From the NCBI GenBank assembly GCA_003562775.1, contig PWTU01000501.1:1-55805 (forward strand): a stretch of DNA of 55,805 nt, written 5' to 3'. The notes under the pieces are model-generated. The model worked only from the letters and a program-made list of their open reading frames with translations. It searched no databases and was not told where the DNA came from. Each line of letters begins with the position of its first letter. Position 1 is the stretch's first letter. A program made the translations under genes and the position numbers. The DNA is from Ignavibacteriales bacterium (lineage in GTDB: Bacteria; Bacteroidota; Ignavibacteria; T3Sed10-11). Of this stretch, positions 19,122-28,046 are shown one piece after another.

Positions 19122-19952
19122 ATGAAAAAGCTCGGTCTGTATTTGATACTCTTTTTTGCGGGGTTGATTGGAGTAGGTGCCGGAATTTCAGGTTGCCAGG
19201 TTAATGTGGCTCCCGACGACAGGATTGTGATTGATCCTCCGAGAAATGTTGTTGTAGTGCCGGGAGATAATTTGGTTGAGATCTTCTGGGATCATCACAG
19301 GAGCAGAAAGATTATCGGATATAGGGTATACCGGAGCAGGAGTTATGACGGAAGATTTACATATCTTGGATCTACAGGAATGGATTATTTTGTAGACTAT
19401 ACGGCGAATAACGGTAACCTCTATTATTATGCCGTATCGGGATACGATGCAAGAGGCAATGAAACGGATCTCTCAAACGAATCGGCTTTCACAATTCCGC
19501 GGCCCGAAGGTTATGATGTTTTAATGAGAGATTTCCGGGTTCAACCGAATCGATCGGGTTTTGAATTTTCTACTGCAACGCTCGGACCGTATGATGATGA
19601 GTATACCGATATCTTCTACGATTTTGATAACGGTTATCATTATATGAATGTTTGGGATGATACCGATATAAAGGATATGGGGTATACCTATTCCATAAAA
19701 GATATTCGTTATGCTCCTGCGTCAGGGTGGTCACCAACGAAAGACGTGTTGTTGCGAGTCGGACATACGTATGTTGTATGGACTTTCGATAATCACTTTG
19801 CGAAATTCAGGGTTGTTGAGTTGGGTCCCGGGTATGTTATATTTGACTGGGCGTATCAAACGTTGGAAGGGGAGCCGATGTTGAAGCGTGAGGTACCTGC
19901 AAAGGGTGAAAGAAAATTGCGGAGTAAAAAGTATAATATCGGTTACGATTAG
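19122..19952 (+). CDS. Lipoprotein with a fibronectin type III-like domain
   Basis: 276 residues. N-terminal signal with a lipobox (GAGISGC, Cys at about 26) marks it as a lipoprotein. Residues about 40-125 look like a fibronectin type III domain: PPRNVVVVPGDNLVEIFWDH, GYRVYRSRSYDGRFTYLGS and YYYAVSGYDARGNETDLSNE. The C-terminal half is rich in Tyr and Asp with no motif I recognise. Such proteins are usually surface- or periplasm-exposed. AGAGGAAAC precedes the ATG. It is followed by a structured non-coding stretch and a small barrel gene, possibly in one transcript. Confidence 0.75.
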   Translation: MKKLGLYLILFFAGLIGVGAGISGCQVNVAPDDRIVIDPPRNVVVVPGDNLVEIFWDHHRSRKIIGYRVYRSRSYDGRFTYLGSTGMDYFVDYTANNGNLYYYAVSGYDARGNETDLSNESAFTIPRPEGYDVLMRDFRVQPNRSGFEFSTATLGPYDDEYTDIFYDFDNGYHYMNVWDDTDIKDMGYTYSIKDIRYAPASGWSPTKDVLLRVGHTYVVWTFDNHFAKFRVVELGPGYVIFDWAYQTLEGEPMLKREVPAKGERKLRSKKYNIGYD

Positions 19953-19994
19953 AAACTTTTTTAAGAGATGTTGGGTTAAAGATAATAAAGGGGT

Positions 19995-20245
19995 GGACCG
20001 GCGGCGATGAGGGGTTGATGTGATGTGAGGAAAGAAGAAGCCACGTGAGATAACTCCTTCTGAGTGATGGTTGAGATTGATGTCGCCGGTCCGATAATGT
20101 AAAATCAAATGGGAGTGATGGGGGTGACGAAGGAAGAGGGGTTGATGTGAGGTGGACCATTTGATTTGTGTGAAACGGGGTATCGATGGCGCGTGTTGGG
20201 CCGGGAACGTGTTAATTCGATACCCCATTCACACGTTTATAACGT
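19995..20245 (+). ncRNA. Chain of long hairpins, candidate structured intercistronic RNA
   Basis: This covers most of the 310-bp gap 19953-20262. Hairpin 1: GGACCGGCG (19995-20003) with CGCCGGTCC (20084-20092). Hairpin 2: AAATCAAATGG (20102-20112) with CCATTTGATTT (20157-20167), both perfect. Hairpin 3 begins on the next base: GTGTGAA plus GGGGTATCGA (20168-20186) pair with TCGATACCCC plus TTCACAC (20217-20234). A small ACGTT/AACGT hairpin ends at 20245, 17 bases before the next start codon. Loops 1 and 2 share the 15-mer GAGGGGTTGATGTGA (20009 and 20136). The plus strand is strongly purine-rich. Stems are seen directly; an RNA role is inferred. Confidence 0.55.
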
Positions 20246-20262
20246 AATAAGGCAGATAGTAT

Positions 20263-20829
20263 ATGAAATATATATTGATAATTCCCGGTGTTTGTCTATT
20301 CTTCATCACTTCCTGTTTTTCACAGAACTTTAGTGCATTCCCCGAAGAAACACCGCGTCGATGGGGGGGGGCAGGGATAATTATTCCGGATGTTGGAATT
20401 TCACTCCAGGTATATCCTCGCGCAGTTCCCCTTTTGCTTCGCCCTCAGCTTGATTTCGGAATTTTTCAAAACCATGGACATCCGGTAACCGGTGGTAAGG
20501 TTACTATTGCATATGTAACACCGTTTACAACCCTGGGTGTCGGACGTGCATACATCGGAGGTATTGTGGGTCATAATGTGGACAGGATAAGTGACAGGCA
20601 GCGGGTAAACGATCATCGTGTTCTTGAGGAAGATAAAATATTCCTTTGGGGAGGCGTTTTAGGGGAAAAAATAGAATTGCTTGATAATCTTTATTTGTCC
20701 GGAGAGATAAGATTTCTTAATAAACAAATCGAGACGACTGCTATAGATCCGGAAAATTTTTTCGATAAACAGACTGTAGAACGATTCCGAACGACGTGGA
20801 TGATCGGTTTACAATATTATTTTTGGTAA
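20263..20829 (+). CDS. Small exported beta-barrel-like protein
   Basis: 188 residues. N-terminal signal peptide ending ITSCFS, where the Cys could be a lipobox cysteine but the context is imperfect. The mature part has alternating strands (GISLQVYPRAVPLLLRPQLDFGIF, GKVTIAYVTPFTTLGVG) and ends in MIGLQYYFW, an aromatic C-terminus typical of outer-membrane barrels. About 160 mature residues would suit an eight-stranded barrel. It sits directly downstream of the hairpin chain and its ribosome site is weak. I do not recognise a named family. Confidence 0.65.
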   Translation: MKYILIIPGVCLFFITSCFSQNFSAFPEETPRRWGGAGIIIPDVGISLQVYPRAVPLLLRPQLDFGIFQNHGHPVTGGKVTIAYVTPFTTLGVGRAYIGGIVGHNVDRISDRQRVNDHRVLEEDKIFLWGGVLGEKIELLDNLYLSGEIRFLNKQIETTAIDPENFFDKQTVERFRTTWMIGLQYYFW

Positions 20830-20880
20830 GTATCTTCAGGCAGTTGATTTTAAAAGAGAATGAAAGTATTTTAAATTATT

Positions 20881-21378
20881 ATGAGATTATTATTGGCAGT
20901 GGTGGTTGGGTTATTTGTAATACAGGAGGTGTTGATCTCACAAACGGATCAGCACGGGCAGAATACTCCCTCAACCGTTATTTCGCTGGTTTTTGAACCT
21001 CCATACCTGCAACCGGATCATTTGATTGCACAATATACCGGCGGAGAAGAGGTATTTCAATCGGTTCAACGGGGCATTGTCGATGGCGATATAGAGGAAC
21101 TAACCCGGAATTTTGGCAGACATATATATCTGAACATACGAAGCATCGAAAGCGGATATTACAGTGCAAATCAGGCGCAGTTTGTTGTGCAAAACTTTTT
21201 TAATACGAATAAAATTTTATCGTTTTCATTTACTACATACGGTGAATCGGGTGGCGCTCCATACGCGACCGGCCGCGGCAGCATTAATGTGAAAGGAAAC
21301 AGGGAATACATTCAGATATATGTATCATTGATGAAGCAAAAAGACAGATGGGTTATATCTCAATTTAATATTTACTAA
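20881..21378 (+). CDS. DUF4783-like exported protein
   Basis: 165 residues with an N-terminal hydrophobic segment (LLLAVVVGLFVIQEVLIS) as signal. Residues about 60-165 match the style of DUF4783, an NTF2-like domain known mainly from Bacteroidetes: QSVQRGIVDGDIEELTRNF, YSANQAQFVVQNFF, GGAPYATGRGSINVKG and WVISQFNIY. The function of the family is unknown; a lumazine-binding-like pocket fold is often inferred. No Shine-Dalgarno sequence is visible before the ATG. It lies 32 bp upstream of the large kinase, so a shared transcript and sensory role are possible. Confidence 0.65.
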   Translation: MRLLLAVVVGLFVIQEVLISQTDQHGQNTPSTVISLVFEPPYLQPDHLIAQYTGGEEVFQSVQRGIVDGDIEELTRNFGRHIYLNIRSIESGYYSANQAQFVVQNFFNTNKILSFSFTTYGESGGAPYATGRGSINVKGNREYIQIYVSLMKQKDRWVISQFNIY

Positions 21379-21410
21379 GAACGAATAATTGCTTTTCCTC
21401 TTTTAGTGTT

Positions 21411-24400
21411 ATGACTCTTTCCCGATTAGGTATATCGGTATCAATGTGGGTTCGAAAAAGGCGATATTATTATATCGTCTTTTTTATTATTCTGTCACTT
21501 CTGGTTTTGGAAGGAGCCCGCGTTTTTATTTTATCCGGTATCGAGAACGAATGGGAGGTAATCCGTGACGAGCGGGCAATAAAGGAAGCGCAAATTATAC
21601 AATCTGCTTTTGAAAAAATACAGGACCGCGTTCACAGAATTGCCACACGGACTGCCGTCCTGATCGCCGATACAGAGTGCAATCTTTCTCCGGTGGTTTG
21701 CTTTTCTATTCTTAGTAAGGTAAATATTGATGAATTACAGGGAATAGAGTTATACGACAGACGTGGCGAATTAATTGCATGGTGGGGTCGGGTACCCGCT
21801 GAGGGTGTTCAAATGGTAGAAATAAACGATTCATATACCACCGTGATGCAAGGGGCAGTTTTTACTACAATATCAGTGGTAGAACCAATTCGTGATATTG
21901 ACGGGGACATTCAAGCAGTCGTCGTCGCCTATGAAGCGTTCGATGTGCAATACTCGCTCAGCCCTCGATTCATCAGAATGCAGGGACTTCAACACGATTT
22001 ACGGGAAGCGCTCGGGAAACCGGTACAATTGCAATTCGGAGATGATCGGTACGAGACCGACGAGTTACAAGTACCATTATACGGTGTAGATAAATCATTG
22101 TTAGGAGTTGCAATATTTTCCCCCCCCACTCTGGAGGGATATATGGCCGAGGTGGAAGGCACGATACATATCGTACGCAGTTTTTTAATCATTGTATTAT
22201 CAGTTTTTCTCATTGCAGGGACCATTCGATGGCTGCGTAATAAACAATTCCCATTTTTTGCATTACTTATTTCTCTGATTTTTCTGTGGGGAATACGATA
22301 TCTGTGGATGGTATTCGATATACCGGGTGCTGTTATCGGCGGACCGCCCTTTGATCCGGCATATTATGCATCGCCACACGGTGGAGGTATAGTGGCATCT
22401 CCGGGTGATTTGCTCCTCACGGCACTGTTTCTGATATTTACCGGGCTTTTACTTTTTCACTCGATCGTTATAAACAATAGTCTTGGTATTCCGAAGAAAT
22501 TAACCGGTGCTCGGAAAATATGGACGGTTCTTGTATCATCGATTGTCATGGTGCTCTATATGGGGTTGGTGAGATCGTATGCCGCATCGGTCCGTAGTCT
22601 TGTTTTCGATTCGTCGGTACGGTTTACGGAACCTGCTTCGTTGCTGCCATCTCCTATGCTCGCATTAATGCAATTTAATCTCTTGCTGCTCACCGCTGCG
22701 TTTGTTTTACTGGGAACCGTTTTAGGATATATTGCACTGAGATTTGTACAAGCAGGTTTTCACCGGTCTTTATTACAATCGAGCGGTATATTGTTGTTAA
22801 TTATATTGGTTGCAGCTATATGTTATTATTTCCCGCAGAGTAACCCTCTCGTCCCGTTATGGTATTATTTCAGCGTCCCGATTGTTCTTATTACAATATC
22901 CTTGCTCGTTCAGATGGGTTTCCTACAATCGTTTAGACTCTATAAGATTCGCTCTGTATTGTTTCTCACAGGAGTGTCGGTGGTTTTTGCTGCCCCTGTT
23001 CTTGACCGAAAAATTCACGAGTTCGACCGGGAACAGATACAATTTATAGCGAATAATATCATTCGACCTACAGATGCCTGGAAAGAGTTTATTCTTCATC
23101 AATCTTTACAGGAATTCAGCACTGATGCTGAATTGGTTAAATTGTTGGGTGAAGATGATCACGAAGCGATACGTCAAAAAGCGTTTCATTTGTGGGCAGG
23201 CAGTATGCTCGGCAGGGAGGGGTATAATACGACAATCTTTATATATGATAGAAATGATAATCCGATAACTCGGTTCGGCATCGGTTTTCAACCTCCGGAC
23301 GACGGGGTGTTGCAACAATTTATTGATGAACGGATGTATGAGGAAACGATGATCCGGGATGTTGAGACCATATACGGCAATGCGACATTGTATGCGGCGC
23401 AAGCTCCGATTTTCGATAACGACGGAGAGCAAGCCGGTACGATTATAGTAAATGTTATGACCGGTCCGGGAACATTGTTTCGGGGACATGGCCCGGATAT
23501 CCTGCGAACTCAAATTTCTCCCGACATCGCTGCCCGTTACGGTCAGCTTATAATTTCTGAATTCAAAGGTGAACAATTAGTGTCCACCTCGGCCTTAAAT
23601 CTTCCGTCCACTCATACGATACCCGAAACGGTGCTTGAAGCTCTAAGAGAAGATGAGCAAGAGTTTATATGGCACCGGGAACGGATCAATAATCAGATGT
23701 TCGATACCGCATATTTCCACGATACCGGCGATACCCCGGATGCCTATCTTGCTATCAGTGTATCGTACCTCGATTTCCGGTGGCACATATTTTATGCCCT
23801 TAAATTAGTATTCTTTGCTCTTGCGGTAAGCAGTGTATTGTTGTTGGGGGCAGGTGTTATTTTCTATGCGCAAGGCAAACGATATCAGCCGACGTTTAAA
23901 GAAAAAATACTGATTGGTTTACTTTCGCTCTCACTTATTCCAATTATTATCGTTGCGTATCTCAACCGGGATTTCACGATAGATAGGATGACTGAAAACA
24001 TATCACAGCAGTTGTATGAAGAGGCGAAGCGTGTTTCACTCCAGATTCAACGGTATGATCAATTCGGTGAAAGCACGGATCCTTCTGTAATCTCGCAGTT
24101 AGTGGCTGAACGAATCGCAGGTGAGTTGGCTATCGACTTCATCGTTTATGTTGACGGCTATATGAATGTTACAAGCCGGATGGAGATGTTCGAAGCCGAG
24201 CTTATGGACAAAAGATTGAGCGGTTTTGCATATTCGAGTATAGTACTGGAAGGAAAGAATTTTGTAACACGGGAAGAGGCAATCGGACAATCGTCATATT
24301 TAGTTGGCTATATGCCTCTCGCAAACGAGGATGGTAATCTGACATCTGTCATTGCAGTTCCCGCAATATATCGCCAGACGGAAATTGACGAAGAATTAGC

Positions 24401-25316
24401 ACGTCGCGATGCGTTTCTATTCGGAATTTACGCGCTTGTAATGCTCGGTGTCATTATTACCGGACTTGTTGTTGCAAATAAGGTATCAAAACCGATTGAG
24501 GAACTGACCGATGCAACGCAAAAGGTCGCGGGCGGTGAACTTGACATTCATCTTCCGAGTAAAGGCGAATCGGAAATAAGTAACCTGATGCGTTCATTTA
24601 ATGTTATGACCAGACGTCTGAAAGAGAGCAGGGAAGAACTTGCGCGTGTCGAAAGAGAATTGGCCTGGCGTGAGATGGCGCGCCAGGTTGCGCATGAAAT
24701 AAAAAACCCGTTGACACCGATGAAGCTTTCGATTCAGCAGTTACGAGAGGCACGGAAAGATAAATGGCAGGATTTTGATAAATCGTTCGACGTTATTACC
24801 CGGATGTTGCTCGAACAAATCGATACGCTTGATAGAATTGCCTCGGAATTTTCCCGCTTCGCCCGTATGCCGGAAGCACACTACGTACCGGTCAATGTAA
24901 ACGACGTGTTGCAACGAGCATTAAATATTTTTCCGGATAAAAATGGAATTGATTTTCATACAATATTTGACGATACTATTCCGACGATCATTGCCGATCC
25001 GGAAGAATTACAACGTGCGTTTGTTAACATTTTTCGCAATAGTATACAGGCGATGCCGGATGGGGGAGCGCTTAAAGTTGTTACCGAATTAAAAAACAGA
25101 TCGATTAATATAACAATTACAGATGACGGGACGGGCATACCCCCTGAAGTTCGCTCCCGTTTATTTGAACCGAATTTTTCAACCAAAACCGACGGAATGG
25201 GACTGGGACTTGCTATTGTAAAAAAAACAATAGAAGAACTAAACGGAACCATAAAGATAATAAGCGAAGAGCAAGCCGGAACCACCGTCTCAATTACATT
25301 ACCAATCAGAACATAA
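21411..25316 (+). CDS. Very large polytopic sensor histidine kinase, NtrY-like
   Basis: 1301 residues. One helix near residue 20-40 is followed by an extracytoplasmic segment, a run of about eight helices (roughly 250-540), a second extracytoplasmic sensor region (roughly 545-790), two more helices, a third loop, and a last helix leading into a HAMP domain (about 1030-1080). The kinase core follows: HisKA with His1095 in QVAHEIKNPLTPMKLSI, N-box FRNSIQAMPDGG, and G-boxes DDGTGIP and GMGLGLAIVKK. Helix counts are by eye. The H-box wording is that of NtrY kinases, but the membrane part is far larger. No response regulator is adjacent. The ribosome site is poor and Met12 is an alternative start. 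Confidence 0.85.
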   Translation: MTLSRLGISVSMWVRKRRYYYIVFFIILSLLVLEGARVFILSGIENEWEVIRDERAIKEAQIIQSAFEKIQDRVHRIATRTAVLIADTECNLSPVVCFSILSKVNIDELQGIELYDRRGELIAWWGRVPAEGVQMVEINDSYTTVMQGAVFTTISVVEPIRDIDGDIQAVVVAYEAFDVQYSLSPRFIRMQGLQHDLREALGKPVQLQFGDDRYETDELQVPLYGVDKSLLGVAIFSPPTLEGYMAEVEGTIHIVRSFLIIVLSVFLIAGTIRWLRNKQFPFFALLISLIFLWGIRYLWMVFDIPGAVIGGPPFDPAYYASPHGGGIVASPGDLLLTALFLIFTGLLLFHSIVINNSLGIPKKLTGARKIWTVLVSSIVMVLYMGLVRSYAASVRSLVFDSSVRFTEPASLLPSPMLALMQFNLLLLTAAFVLLGTVLGYIALRFVQAGFHRSLLQSSGILLLIILVAAICYYFPQSNPLVPLWYYFSVPIVLITISLLVQMGFLQSFRLYKIRSVLFLTGVSVVFAAPVLDRKIHEFDREQIQFIANNIIRPTDAWKEFILHQSLQEFSTDAELVKLLGEDDHEAIRQKAFHLWAGSMLGREGYNTTIFIYDRNDNPITRFGIGFQPPDDGVLQQFIDERMYEETMIRDVETIYGNATLYAAQAPIFDNDGEQAGTIIVNVMTGPGTLFRGHGPDILRTQISPDIAARYGQLIISEFKGEQLVSTSALNLPSTHTIPETVLEALREDEQEFIWHRERINNQMFDTAYFHDTGDTPDAYLAISVSYLDFRWHIFYALKLVFFALAVSSVLLLGAGVIFYAQGKRYQPTFKEKILIGLLSLSLIPIIIVAYLNRDFTIDRMTENISQQLYEEAKRVSLQIQRYDQFGESTDPSVISQLVAERIAGELAIDFIVYVDGYMNVTSRMEMFEAELMDKRLSGFAYSSIVLEGKNFVTREEAIGQSSYLVGYMPLANEDGNLTSVIAVPAIYRQTEIDEELARRDAFLFGIYALVMLGVIITGLVVANKVSKPIEELTDATQKVAGGELDIHLPSKGESEISNLMRSFNVMTRRLKESREELARVERELAWREMARQVAHEIKNPLTPMKLSIQQLREARKDKWQDFDKSFDVITRMLLEQIDTLDRIASEFSRFARMPEAHYVPVNVNDVLQRALNIFPDKNGIDFHTIFDDTIPTIIADPEELQRAFVNIFRNSIQAMPDGGALKVVTELKNRSINITITDDGTGIPPEVRSRLFEPNFSTKTDGMGLGLAIVKKTIEELNGTIKIISEEQAGTTVSITLPIRT

Positions 25317-25345
25317 CGTGATGGTAATTTCAAAAAGGAGTCAAC

Positions 25346-26674
25346 ATGAGCAAGAAAGAACGTGAAATCAGAGAAAAACGTTATTCAATGGAATCCAATC
25401 TCATTTACGGCAGATCGTATACACCGAAATGGGATTTCAAACATCATCTCATTCCACCTATTTCATCATCCGCAACATTCCGCCTTGATAATGTTCAACG
25501 CGGTGCACAGGGATTTTTGGAATTTGCCCAATCCAACCAGTTTATAGACCTGGATTCCAAAGAACCTATTTATATTTATGACCGTCTGGGAGAACCAAAC
25601 AAGGATATACTCGAAGAGAACCTGTCATTTGCCGAGCGCGGTGATACGGCAGTCACGTTTGCAACTGGAATGGGTGCAATCTCGGCTATCTTTGGGATTT
25701 TAACATTAACTGGTGATGAGATCGTTGCACATTCAATTCTTTATGGGTGTACATATTCGCTCCTTAAAAATTGGTATCCAAGATACAATATCAACGTCAA
25801 ATTCGTTAATATGGTCGATCCCCAGGAAGTCAAAAAGGCGATCTCACCGCACACGAAAGTTGTATATTTTGAAACGCCGATTAACCCGACCCTGGAGTTA
25901 ATTGACATACAGGAAATCGTCAATATTGTACAAGAAGCCAATGAGGAGAGAAACCGGGATAATAAAATCTATGTCGTAATCGACAACACCTTCGCAACGC
26001 CGTTCTGCCAACGACCATTGGAACTTGGAGCGGATTTTGTTGTTCATTCGTTAACAAAAAATATCGGCGGATACGGCACCGATATGGGAGGCGCTGTAGT
26101 TGGACCGGCGTGGAGCCGTGATTGGTTATTGCTGTATCGGAAAGATTTTGGAGCAGCTCTCGGACCGAAAAGCGCCTGGAACATTTTGGTCTACGGACTT
26201 CCGACTCTCCCATTGAGAATGCGACGGCAACAGGAGACTGCGAAAGTGATTGCGGAGTTCCTTTGTAATTATGATGATGTCAACTATGTCAATTATCCGG
26301 GAGCAAAATGCTTTACTCAAACAGAAATAGCAGAAAAGCAGATGATCGATTACGACGGCAACCCGGCGCCGGGTTCGATGATCTATTTCGGCATTAAAGG
26401 CGAAACTCCCGAAGAACGACGCCAACGTGGTGAAGAGTTTATTAATTACCTTGCAGAACATGCTTATACTATATCCCTTGCAGTCAGTCTCGGCAATATC
26501 CGCACGCTGATCGAACATCCCGGTTCTATGACACATTCGGCTATTCCTGCTGAAGAACAAGTAAAGGAGGGAATGGATCCCGGTGGAATTCGTCTGTCGG
26601 TCGGTTTGGAAAAACCGGAAGATATCATCACGGATTTAAAGTCGGCATTCGAGACTATTAAAGTTGCGGTATGA
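25346..26674 (+). CDS. Cys/Met-metabolism PLP-dependent enzyme (O-acetylhomoserine sulfhydrylase / methionine gamma-lyase type)
   Basis: 442 residues of the trans-sulfuration PLP family. Lys238 in VVHSLTKNIGGYG is the PLP-binding lysine, VIDNTFATPF holds the cofactor aspartate (Asp213), ATGMGAISAI binds phosphate, and LGNIRTLIEHPGSMTH closes the active site. The specific reaction (sulfide addition to O-acetylhomoserine, cystathionine synthesis, or gamma-elimination) cannot be set from motifs. Insertions such as CFTQTEIAEKQMIDYDGNPAPG make it longer than the usual 390-430 residues. AAAGGAG precedes the ATG. It overlaps pgeF by 4 bp. Confidence 0.9.
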   Translation: MSKKEREIREKRYSMESNLIYGRSYTPKWDFKHHLIPPISSSATFRLDNVQRGAQGFLEFAQSNQFIDLDSKEPIYIYDRLGEPNKDILEENLSFAERGDTAVTFATGMGAISAIFGILTLTGDEIVAHSILYGCTYSLLKNWYPRYNINVKFVNMVDPQEVKKAISPHTKVVYFETPINPTLELIDIQEIVNIVQEANEERNRDNKIYVVIDNTFATPFCQRPLELGADFVVHSLTKNIGGYGTDMGGAVVGPAWSRDWLLLYRKDFGAALGPKSAWNILVYGLPTLPLRMRRQQETAKVIAEFLCNYDDVNYVNYPGAKCFTQTEIAEKQMIDYDGNPAPGSMIYFGIKGETPEERRQRGEEFINYLAEHAYTISLAVSLGNIRTLIEHPGSMTHSAIPAEEQVKEGMDPGGIRLSVGLEKPEDIITDLKSAFETIKVAV

Positions 26675-27426
26675 TGGAGATACTTCGCTCCAAACATTTT
26701 TCGCAATTTCCACATGTAGTGTTCGGTATGAGTACCAAAAACGGGGGAGTGAGTGCTCCCCCGTATTTGCTCAATCTTTCTATGAGTGTCGGCGACGATC
26801 CTGAAAATGTCCGGCAGAATAGAAATCTATTTTTTGATGCTCTTAATATCGACAGCACCCGCCTGGCATTTCCGCTTCAGGTTCATTCTTCTTATGTCCA
26901 ATATGCTCCAACGCCCGCGCGATACGATAACACCGACGGCTTAGCAACCGATAAGAAAGAGATATATCTTCTTGTTTCCGTTGCCGATTGTCTCCCTGTC
27001 TTTTTATTCGATCCGGTTCATAATGCAATTGCGGGTGTTCATGCCGGGTGGAGGGGAACCTATCAAAAAATAACGATACGGATGTTACAGTTAATGAACG
27101 AGCGATGGCAAACCGCTCCGTCGGGAATCATTGCGTATCTCGGACCTTCGGCAGGTGTATGTTGTTACGAAGTGGGACAAGAAGTAGCGGATCTGTTCCC
27201 ACCGAAATTCAAAGTATCAAAATCGAACGGTAAATTTAATCTCGATATTCCGGCGATAAACAAAGAGCAACTTATATCGGCAGGAATAAAATCAGAAAAT
27301 ATCGAACATGAAAACTCCTGTACAATTTGTTCCGAAGATCGTTTCCACTCTTACCGCCGTGACGGACATAAAAGTGGAAGAATGATGGGGGTTATCGGTT
27401 TAAAAAGGTATACGAAAAAAATATAG
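26671..27426 (+). CDS. pgeF: Peptidoglycan editing factor / YfiH-family multicopper-oxidase-like protein
   Basis: 251 residues, matching the YfiH/YlmD/PgeF family (formerly polyphenol oxidase or laccase domain), which removes wrongly incorporated L-serine-containing precursors of peptidoglycan and has purine nucleoside activity. The metal-site motifs are PLQVHS, VADCLPVFL and GVHAGWRGT, and the C-terminal CTICSEDRFHSYRRDG is conserved. It starts inside the stop of the PLP enzyme (ATGATG; a second ATG at 26674 is equally possible). A toxin-antitoxin promoter begins 8 bp downstream. Confidence 0.92.
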   Translation: MMEILRSKHFSQFPHVVFGMSTKNGGVSAPPYLLNLSMSVGDDPENVRQNRNLFFDALNIDSTRLAFPLQVHSSYVQYAPTPARYDNTDGLATDKKEIYLLVSVADCLPVFLFDPVHNAIAGVHAGWRGTYQKITIRMLQLMNERWQTAPSGIIAYLGPSAGVCCYEVGQEVADLFPPKFKVSKSNGKFNLDIPAINKEQLISAGIKSENIEHENSCTICSEDRFHSYRRDGHKSGRMMGVIGLKRYTKKI

Positions 27427-27433
27427 AAAAGAC

Positions 27434-27473
27434 TTGACATCAAAGGAGAGAATGTATATATTTATCATATACA
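27434..27473 (+). promoter_or_regulatory. Promoter and operator of the BrnT/CopG-type module
   Basis: TTGACA (27434-27439), a 17-base spacer and TATATT (27457-27462) give one of the best sigma70-type promoters in the window. The -10 is covered by an inverted repeat TGTATAT (27453-27459) / ATATACA (27467-27473), the expected place for autorepression by the toxin-antitoxin complex. AAAAAGGA precedes the ATG at 27484. Confidence 0.7.
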
Positions 27474-27483
27474 AAAAGGATAT

Positions 27484-27798
27484 ATGGAAAAGATAGAAGG
27501 TTTTGATTGGGATTCCGGCAATAGCAATAAAAATTGGAAAAAGCATAAAGTCGCGAACACCGAAGCTGAAGAAGTCTTTTTTAATCATCCGAGATATATA
27601 TATCCCGTGCGGGAAGAATTATCGGGAGGTGAGAAACGATTTTATCTTCTTGGGAAGACAAATTCGGGAAGACAATTATTTATAGTATTCACCGTCAGGA
27701 AAGAATTAATTCGGGTAATATCAGCAAGAGATATGTCAAAAAAAGAAAGGAGGCGTTATGAAGAGAGAGTTAAAAAAGATCCCAAAGTTCAAAAATGA
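27484..27798 (+). CDS. brnT: BrnT-family ribonuclease toxin
   Basis: 104 residues of the BrnT fold (RelE-like ribonuclease). Typical pattern: FDWDSGNSNKNWKKHKV at the start, GGEKRFYLLGKTNSGRQLFIVFT in the middle, and [20 protein letters not shown] at the end. Toxin-first gene order with a 41-bp overlap to the antitoxin is the normal BrnTA layout. BrnT toxins arrest translation by RNA cleavage. The strong promoter and overlapping palindrome immediately upstream suggest autoregulation. Confidence 0.88.
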   Translation: MEKIEGFDWDSGNSNKNWKKHKVANTEAEEVFFNHPRYIYPVREELSGGEKRFYLLGKTNSGRQLFIVFTVRKELIRVISARDMSKKERRRYEERVKKDPKVQK

Positions 27799-28045
27799 AG
27801 ATGAAGAGCGGGCATTCTGGAGCAAGCACGATGCAACCGAGTACATTGATTGGGATAAAGCGGAACAGATAGATTTTCCCAACCTTAAACCGTCGGTAAA
27901 ATCTATCTCAATTCGTCTGCCCGAATCTTTGCTAAACGATCTGAAAACACTCGCAAACAAGAAAGACGTACCGTATCAATCACTGATGAAGGTGTACCTT
28001 GCCTCAAAAGTAAGCGAAGAAATGTCGTCATATAAGAAAAAATAA
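27758..28045 (+). CDS. CopG-type antitoxin (BrnA-like)
   Basis: 95 residues. [18 protein letters not shown] followed by [37 protein letters not shown] is the typical layout of the CopG_antitoxin family, with a C-terminal ribbon-helix-helix that binds DNA. It pairs with the BrnT gene it overlaps. AAAGGAGG at 27747-27754 is its ribosome site. Its stop codon is one base from the guaA start, so guaA may be read from the same transcript. Confidence 0.87.
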   Translation: MKRELKKIPKFKNEDEERAFWSKHDATEYIDWDKAEQIDFPNLKPSVKSISIRLPESLLNDLKTLANKKDVPYQSLMKVYLASKVSEEMSSYKKK

Positions 28046-28046
28046 T

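Noticed and set aside
20105-20145. G-quadruplex in the loop of hairpin 2
   Set aside because: Only three runs of three or more G are present in the stretch, one short of the standard pattern.
19731-20228. Long minus-strand open frames across the hairpin chain (165 and 107 codons)
   Set aside because: The translations are biased to His, Pro, Ser and Thr with no motif. They arise because the plus strand is purine-rich, and one overlaps the end of the lipoprotein gene.
19995-20245. Retron or integron attC cassette as explanation of the hairpin chain
   Set aside because: No reverse transcriptase or integrase gene is nearby, and the core sites of attC are absent.
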